A stretch of DNA of 55,518 nucleotides from Acidobacteriota bacterium (GTDB lineage Bacteria > Acidobacteriota > Terriglobia > Terriglobales > Acidobacteriaceae). Position numbers and translations under genes: made by a program. Below, piece by piece: positions 50,390 to 55,518 of the stretch. Position 1 is the first letter of the stretch. Every line of letters begins with the position of its first letter. The notes under the pieces are model-generated. The model was not told where the DNA came from, searched no databases, and was given only the letters and a program-made list of their open reading frames with translations. Location of the stretch: NCBI GenBank assembly GCA_021818585.1, contig JAKATU010000030.1, positions 1 through 55,518 of the forward strand. The letters are read 5' to 3'.

Positions 50390-52300
50390 ATGACACCCAG
50401 CGTGCCCGGTAGCCTTGAAGATCAGATCGTTGAACTGCGTGAGCGGCTCCGCCGGATGGAGGCGGTGCTGCAGCGGCATGGGATTGAGCTGGGGGATGGT
50501 GAGGCTGCTTCTGCCTTACCGCGGCCGGTGGCGGCTGCGCCAGAAACAGGGACTTCCCCTCCGTCGGCAGTTTCCGGCGATTTGCCGCAGGTGCAGGAAT
50601 TTGTAACGGCGCAGGGTACATTTACTGGCGAGGACGTTTCGCGAGCCGGTAAGCAGCGTTTCGGGTTCGAGGAGCGAACTACGCCGGAGCAATCGCTGGA
50701 GCGCCGCATCGGGTCGCAGTGGTTTAACCGGGTCGGAATCCTGGCGGTGCTGATCGGCGTGGCGTGGTTTCTGAAGCTGGCTTTTGATAATCACTGGATT
50801 GGGCCAGTGGGGCGGATTGCGATCGGGCTGATGGCGGGGGCTGGGCTGATTGCGTGGTCGGAGCTCTTCCAGAAGCGCGGGTATGTGTTGTTTTCGTATT
50901 CGCTGAAGGCGATTGGGAGCGGCACGCTGTACCTGTCCTTGTGGGCGGCTTTTTCGGTCTATGGGCTCCTGCCGGCGTGGGCTGCCTTTGCCGCGATGAT
51001 TGCGGTGACGGCCTTCAACGGATTCATGGCCTGGCGGCGCGATGCGGAGTTGCTGGCGCTGTACGCGATTCTGGGCGGGGTATCGACGCCGCTGCTGGTT
51101 TCAACGGGCGGGAACCATGAGATTACGCTGTTCAGCTATTTGCTGATTCTGGATTTGGCGGTGCTAGCGCTGGTGGTGCTGAAGCCGTGGTCGCGGCTGC
51201 TGTTTGTGGCTTTCTGGAGCACGGCATTTTTTGTTTTCGGCTGGTGGGTGAGCTATTACACGCAGGATCTGGCGGTTCGGACGGCGCTTTTTGTGGGCTG
51301 TTTTTTCGTGATTTTTGCGCTTGCGCCACGGCTGGTGCGGGTGGATTTTGCGGAGCCGGACCGGTTATCCGGGTGGGACCATCTGGCGGTGGTGGTGCTT
51401 CCCCTGGTGAATGCGTGCCTGGGATTTTCGGCGTTTTACGCGCTGCTGAACTGGGCGACGGAGAGCGGGTATGGGTCGTGGCTGGCGGTGGGATTTGCGG
51501 TGTTTTATCTGCTGTTGCTGCGGCTGCCTTCACGGGGGATGCTGCGGGCGAGTCCTGCGCTGCTTTCTGGACTGCACCTCGCGATTGCGGTGGTGTTTTT
51601 GACGATTGCGATTCCGCTGAAGACGCATGGACGCTGGCTGACGATAGGGTGGCTGGTGGAGGGCGCCGCGCTGGTTTGGCTGGCGGGGCGGTTTGGCCAG
51701 CGGCTTCTGCAAGTGCTGGCGTTGTTTTGCCTGGTGCTGGGTTTGCTGGCGCTGGTGACAGTGAATCCTGTGGCGGGGACGATGCCGATCTTCAACCAGC
51801 GATTTGGAACTTATGCGGTTGCAATTGCGGTATTTGCTCTGGTGGGCTGGCTGGCGCGGAAGAGTGGCGGCGAGCAGCGGCCTCCTGAGCCGCCGGTGCC
51901 GTGGCTGGGGCTGGCCGCGGGGTCGGTGCTGGTGATGAACGGGCTGATTCTGCTGGCGGTGAGCCTGGAGATTCACAGCTATTGGTGGTTGCTGCGCTGG
52001 CGGGGCGTGCTGGCAGAGACGCACAGGTATCACATCTATGCGCAGTTCAGCTATTCGGCATTCTTCATGCTGTTTGGAGCGGCGCTGCTGGCGGTGGGCT
52101 TCTGGCGGCGGTCTTCGTTCCTGCGGTGGCAATCGCTGGTTCTGCTGGCGGTGACGATCGCGAAGGTTTTCCTGGTGGACATTACGCGGTTGAGCCAGGG
52201 GCTGCGGATTGTGAGCTTTTTGGGGCTGGGCGCGCTGCTGCTGGTGGTTAGCTTTGCGTATCAGCGCGACTGGCTGAATTTGCGGAAGCAGGGAGAGTGA
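50390..52300 (+). CDS. DUF2339 multi-pass membrane protein
   Basis: This predicted inner-membrane protein, 636 residues from ATG 50390 (GTG 50384 in the same frame is an alternative), begins with a short coiled coil (about 8-32; LEDQIVELRERLRRMEAVLQ) and a Pro/Ala-rich linker. After the family block SLERRIGSQWFNRVGILAVLIG (about 104) it has 15-20 hydrophobic segments to the end. DUF2339 proteins have no proven function. The next gene overlaps its stop in GTGA at 52297-52300; the DUF2339-DUF3999 pair recurs across bacteria, so the products probably act together, perhaps in the envelope. Confidence 0.85.
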   Translation: MTPSVPGSLEDQIVELRERLRRMEAVLQRHGIELGDGEAASALPRPVAAAPETGTSPPSAVSGDLPQVQEFVTAQGTFTGEDVSRAGKQRFGFEERTTPEQSLERRIGSQWFNRVGILAVLIGVAWFLKLAFDNHWIGPVGRIAIGLMAGAGLIAWSELFQKRGYVLFSYSLKAIGSGTLYLSLWAAFSVYGLLPAWAAFAAMIAVTAFNGFMAWRRDAELLALYAILGGVSTPLLVSTGGNHEITLFSYLLILDLAVLALVVLKPWSRLLFVAFWSTAFFVFGWWVSYYTQDLAVRTALFVGCFFVIFALAPRLVRVDFAEPDRLSGWDHLAVVVLPLVNACLGFSAFYALLNWATESGYGSWLAVGFAVFYLLLLRLPSRGMLRASPALLSGLHLAIAVVFLTIAIPLKTHGRWLTIGWLVEGAALVWLAGRFGQRLLQVLALFCLVLGLLALVTVNPVAGTMPIFNQRFGTYAVAIAVFALVGWLARKSGGEQRPPEPPVPWLGLAAGSVLVMNGLILLAVSLEIHSYWWLLRWRGVLAETHRYHIYAQFSYSAFFMLFGAALLAVGFWRRSSFLRWQSLVLLAVTIAKVFLVDITRLSQGLRIVSFLGLGALLLVVSFAYQRDWLNLRKQGE

Positions 52301-53577
52301 GTGCGGTGAGATATGCGGCGGTGGTGGTGCTGCTGGCTTTTGCTGGGAATGGGCCGGTGAAGCCGGAGATGAAGTATTTCCGGTACGAGCGCCCAGTCGA
52401 GAATACGCCGCAGAGCACGGGGCAGGCTTGCGTGGCGATACGGCCGGGTGTTTTTGTTCATGCTGCGCGCGGGTTGGCGGACCTGCGCTTGTACCGCGGG
52501 AGCGTGGAGACGCCTTATATCCTGCGCAGGGCGGAGCCGGCGGCTCATGGGGAACAGGCGGTTGCACTGGTGAACCTGGGACGGCGAGGTGGTGAGACGG
52601 TGTTTGATGCGGCCATGCCTGCGGGGGAATACAGCGATGTTGCGCTGGATGTGACGGGACAGAACTTTATAGCGACGGTGAAGGTGACTGGGAGCCAGAC
52701 GCAGATGGGCGGCGCGCCGACGCAGATTGGGGCTTATACGATTTTTGATTTGACGCGGGAGAAGCTTGGCCGGAGCACGGTGCTTCATCTGCCGAGGTCG
52801 GATTTTCGTTTTCTGCATTTTCGGATTGATGGGCCGATTGCACCGGAGCAGATGAAGGGGCTGAAAGTGCTGCGGGTGGCGGCGAGCCAGCCGAGATATG
52901 TGACGGTGGCAGAGTCTTCGGATGTGGAGCAAAAGGGCCGGGAGTCGGTGATCCGGTTTACGGTGCCTGCGCATATTCCGGTGGACCGCGTGGTGTTTGT
53001 GCCCGGAGCGAGTCCGACGGACTTCAGCCGTGACGTGCGGATTCGCGTGCAGCCGGTGGCGCCCGCTAAGGCGAGTGATGCGGAGGCGCAGGCTGGGCCA
53101 TTCGATGCTTATGGCAACGTGCTGAGGATTCATCGGGTGGAGCAGGGACACCGATTGAACGAGGAGCGGCTGAGCGTAGCGGCTCCCGGAGGCGTTCCGT
53201 ATAAGGCGGCGCGCTGGACCGTGACGATGGATAACGGCGATGACGCGCCGATAGCGCTGCGCGCGGTGCGGCTGGAGATGGTGGAGCGGGACGTTTGTTT
53301 TCACGCCGAGGGTGGCGCGGAGTACACGCTCTATTACGGGGATTCCGCGCTTACGGCTCCGCAGTATGACTATGCGACTTTGTTTGTTCCGCAACCGAAT
53401 GCGGCGATGGCGAAGCTGGGGCCGGAGGTGGAGAATCCAGCGTATGAGCCTCGGCCGGATACGCGGCCATTTTCCGAGAGGCATCCGGGATTGCTGTGGG
53501 CGGCGTTGGTTGTTGTGATTCTGCTGCTGGGGTGGGTTGCGGTACGTTCGGCGAAGCATGCCACGCCGGAAGCGTAG
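52297..53577 (+). CDS. DUF3999 envelope protein
   Basis: A 426-residue protein starting at GTG 52297 has a short N-terminal hydrophobic segment (about 5-20) that is signal-like, a beta-rich periplasmic body (about 25-395) and one C-terminal membrane helix (LLWAALVVVILLLGWVAVRS) with a short basic tail. ARGLADLRLYRG near 50-61 and the DFRFLHFRIDG block are typical of DUF3999. It is coupled to the DUF2339 gene, which suggests an outer-face partner of that membrane protein. Function is unknown. A bidirectional terminator at 53614-53646 follows. Confidence 0.85.
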   Translation: MSAVRYAAVVVLLAFAGNGPVKPEMKYFRYERPVENTPQSTGQACVAIRPGVFVHAARGLADLRLYRGSVETPYILRRAEPAAHGEQAVALVNLGRRGGETVFDAAMPAGEYSDVALDVTGQNFIATVKVTGSQTQMGGAPTQIGAYTIFDLTREKLGRSTVLHLPRSDFRFLHFRIDGPIAPEQMKGLKVLRVAASQPRYVTVAESSDVEQKGRESVIRFTVPAHIPVDRVVFVPGASPTDFSRDVRIRVQPVAPAKASDAEAQAGPFDAYGNVLRIHRVEQGHRLNEERLSVAAPGGVPYKAARWTVTMDNGDDAPIALRAVRLEMVERDVCFHAEGGAEYTLYYGDSALTAPQYDYATLFVPQPNAAMAKLGPEVENPAYEPRPDTRPFSERHPGLLWAALVVVILLLGWVAVRSAKHATPEA

Positions 53578-53613
53578 AGCACTATTGTTGGGAGTTGGTG
53601 AGTGATCATGAGG

Positions 53614-53646
53614 GAAAAAGAAAGCCGCACACGAGGTGCGGCTTTC
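53614..53646 (-). terminator. Terminator shared by convergent genes
   Basis: GAAAGCCGCA at 53620-53629 pairs with TGCGGCTTTC at 53637-53646. On the minus strand it is followed by CTTTTTC (A-run 53614-53619) and so ends the sugar-porter gene; on the plus strand it can also trim the DUF3999 transcript. Confidence 0.78.
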
Positions 53647-53667
53647 CTGTGAGATGCAGCGAGGAAG

Positions 53668-55062
53668 TTATCGACCGATTTTGCGGAGGGGTTTGCCTGC
53701 CATGAGGTTTCGCTCGATGAATTCCAGGGTGATGTTTTTGGTTTCCGGCACGAGGAAGACAGTGATGCCGATGAAGATGACATTGAAGCCAGCGTAGAGC
53801 CAGAAGGTTTGCGCGTGACCGAAGTTGTTGAGCAGGGTGAGGAAGGTGGCGCCGACTACGAAGTTGGCGATCCAGTTGGTCAGCGTGGAGAGAGCAATGC
53901 CGAAGTCGCGACCGTTGATGGGCTGGACCTCAGAGCAGAGGATCCAGATGAGCGGGCCGGCCGACATGGCGAATCCGACGATGAAGAGGAGGAGCATGGC
54001 GACGGTGAAGATCTGCTCCACATGCGAGGTGATGCCGATGTGCATCATGTAGCCGACGACGGCCATGCCGATGGCCATGACGGAGAAGCCCGTGTAGAGG
54101 ATGGGCTTGCGACCGAGCTTGTCGACAAACCAGATGGCGATGAAGGTGGCCAGGACGTTGGTGAGCCCGACGATCGCGGTGAAGATCATCTGGGCTTCCT
54201 TTTGATAGCCCATGTCTTTGAAGATGATGGGCGCGTAATACATGACGACGTTCATGCCGGTGAACTGCTGCACGATTTGCAGGAGGACGCCGAGGCCGAC
54301 GGAGCGGCGGAAGTTGGGGTTCTGCAGGAACATGTGCCAGCCATGCTGGGGGATGCTCAACTGAGCGGCGATTTCCTGCTCTTCCTGCTCAACGATTCTG
54401 GGGTTGCCGCGGAGCTTGAGCAGGACGCGGGTGGCTTCTTCTTTACGGCCGCGCATCATGAGCCACCGGGGACTGTCTGGCAGGGAGAAGATGCCAATGA
54501 AGAAGAGCCCGCCGGGAATTGCGATGATGCCCAGCATCCAGTGCCAGTTACCGGAGTAGCTGAAGGCGAGATCGGAGAGGTAGGCGACGAGGATTCCGAT
54601 GGTGATCATCAACTGATAGAAGGAGACCATGGAGCCGCGAATGTTTTCGGGTGCGATCTCTGCCAGGTAGATGGGGGCAGTGAAGGAAAGCATGCCAATG
54701 GAGACGCCGAGGATGAGGCGGCCCGCGAGGAGCACGGGGACGGACATCGCCACTCCGCACATGACGGAGGCTACTACGAAGATGAATGAGCCGAGGAGCA
54801 GGGAGCGTTTGCGCCCCAAGCTTTTGGCCATCCAGCCGCCGGCGATGGCGCCAACGGCAGCGCCGAGCATCATCCAACTGACGATGTGCTCGAGCATGGT
54901 ATCGGAGATGCCGAAATCTGCCTTGATGAATTGTTCCGCGCCGGAGATGACGCCGATATCGAGACCGAACATCAAGCCCGCGAGGGCGCCAAGCAAGCCG
55001 ATCATGACGGCGGCTGCTTTAGGATGCGCTTCGTATGTAACCGTTTGCACTGTATCTTTCAT
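53668..55062 (-). CDS. Sugar porter family MFS transporter
   Basis: This 464-residue, 12-helix sugar/proton symporter resembles XylE, GalP and AraE. The start MKDTVQTVTYEAHPKAAAVM at ATG 55062 follows GGAG; the longer open frame adds non-family residues. Signatures: GLMFGLDIGVISGA (helix 1), GGWMAKSLGRKRSLL (loop 2-3), PIYLAEIAPENIRGSMVSFYQL after helix 5, SLPDSPRWLMMRGR (loop 6-7), the sugar-binding QQFTGMNVVMYYAP (helix 7) and FLVPETKNITLEFIE at the end. It diverges from a GH32-like gene at 55369, so fructose or another hexose freed by that enzyme is a reasonable cargo. Confidence 0.92.
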   Translation of the reverse strand: MKDTVQTVTYEAHPKAAAVMIGLLGALAGLMFGLDIGVISGAEQFIKADFGISDTMLEHIVSWMMLGAAVGAIAGGWMAKSLGRKRSLLLGSFIFVVASVMCGVAMSVPVLLAGRLILGVSIGMLSFTAPIYLAEIAPENIRGSMVSFYQLMITIGILVAYLSDLAFSYSGNWHWMLGIIAIPGGLFFIGIFSLPDSPRWLMMRGRKEEATRVLLKLRGNPRIVEQEEQEIAAQLSIPQHGWHMFLQNPNFRRSVGLGVLLQIVQQFTGMNVVMYYAPIIFKDMGYQKEAQMIFTAIVGLTNVLATFIAIWFVDKLGRKPILYTGFSVMAIGMAVVGYMMHIGITSHVEQIFTVAMLLLFIVGFAMSAGPLIWILCSEVQPINGRDFGIALSTLTNWIANFVVGATFLTLLNNFGHAQTFWLYAGFNVIFIGITVFLVPETKNITLEFIERNLMAGKPLRKIGR

Positions 55063-55368
55063 GGAGACTCCATCGAAGATTCGCCGGCTGGATGGACGTG
55101 CTGGAGGAGCCTTTGTCCCGATTGGAGGGTTTGAGGCATGCAAGCACGCGGGCCGATCCGACTCCAGCGATTGTAGTGGCATGAGCCAATCTCTGACCAG
55201 ATAGAAGGTTTTGGACGGTGAAAAGAGGCAGCGGGCGAGCGCACAGGGTAAATCGCATTGGAATGAATTTATCTGGTGGAATTCTGATGCGGCGGGGTGA
55301 GAAAAGAAGACAGTTGTGGATACGAGGCATTATCTTCGTGGGCGTATCCGTATCGCGGAGGGGGAGTG

Positions 55369-55518
55369 ATGAATCGTCGTGATTTGTTAAAGAGTGCGGT
55401 GGGGGTGGCTGGAGTGGCGGCTTTGAGCCGGGTGGGATGGGCGGTGGAAGCGGGAAGTTTGGCTGAGTTGGAGGCTCGTCTGGCTCGTGATCCTCGTCGG
55501 CCGCAGTATCACCTTTTG
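55369..55518 (+). CDS. Exported GH32-like beta-fructosidase, 5' fragment
   Basis: The first 50 codons of a gene run off the window. MNRRDLLKSAVGVAGVAALS is a twin-arginine-like export signal, and the last residues DPRRPQYHLL match the start of the GH32 catalytic domain, which continues as PPANWMNDPNG in known levanases and invertases. The NDPNG nucleophile itself is not in the window, so the call rests on this short match and on the divergent sugar-porter gene. GGAGGGGGAG precedes the ATG. The gap 55063-55368 has no further gene. Confidence 0.65.
   Translation, partial: MNRRDLLKSAVGVAGVAALSRVGWAVEAGSLAELEARLARDPRRPQYHLL

Noticed and set aside
1..55518. tRNA, rRNA, prophage or integrative-element ends
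   Set aside because: I looked for tRNA-like cloverleafs, integrase genes and phage structural genes and saw none; a dedicated RNA search would be needed to exclude small RNAs.

Overview
The window looks like a chromosomal segment of a soil acidobacterium, most likely of the Acidobacteriaceae/Terriglobales. Pointers are a very long Oar-like TonB receptor with an N-terminal carboxypeptidase-regulatory domain, pectin and hexuronate genes beside it, high-GC codon use, paralogue-type hypothetical proteins typical of that phylum, and many short palindromic intergenic repeats. The assignment is inference; no rRNA or tRNA gene was seen.

Layout. 1-551: intergenic repeats. 552-2377: a restriction-modification pair whose PaeR7I/XhoI-like endonuclease is cut by one in-frame TAG. 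2391-3366: a structured leader (element A) and a Cys/His-rich small protein. 3571-3773: a promoter, a possible tiny RNA and terminators. 3805-9662: a tripartite RND efflux operon. 9944-14905: a small membrane protein, a lipid kinase, proline dehydrogenase and an acyl-AMP ligase/ACP/acyltransferase fusion. 15041-15510: repeats and a second copy of the leader (element B). 15596-16185: ParDE. 16421-18402: hypothetical genes and a REP-associated transposase flanked by palindrome arrays. 18405-22408: RNB nuclease, methyltransferase, P5C dehydrogenase. 22518-26608: a degenerate LuxR-type receiver protein, a receiver-flavoprotein fusion and a cyclic-nucleotide-domain histidine kinase. 26865-28955: mntH and mntR.

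29537-33113 is a six-gene minus-strand operon: a Cys-rich secreted peptide, a DUF692/MNIO enzyme, its DUF2063 partner, DoxX, an ECF sigma factor and a zinc-finger anti-sigma factor. This is the architecture of a bufferin, a copper-binding modified peptide, with its own sigma switch.

33494-48684 is a pectin/galacturonate island: TonB receptor, GH28-CE8 pectinase fusion, FadR-type GntR regulator, GH28 polygalacturonase, KduD-like SDR, tagaturonate epimerase UxaE, LarA-like nickel-pincer enzyme, ExuT-like transporter and UxaC. Five copies of a TGGT-N3-ACCA palindrome lie upstream of its genes and give a candidate local regulon. Secreted enzymes would release galacturonate, the receptor and transporter would import sugars, and UxaC and UxaE would carry it to fructuronate. 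The SDR and LarA-like enzyme suggest an unusual later route.

The right end (48824-55518) has a small membrane protein, DAHP synthase, a DUF2339-DUF3999 pair, a sugar-porter MFS and the first 50 codons of a GH32-like beta-fructosidase.

Main leads: the duplicated leader A/B, the bufferin operon, the LarA-containing hexuronate pathway with its operators, and the RayT-palindrome array.
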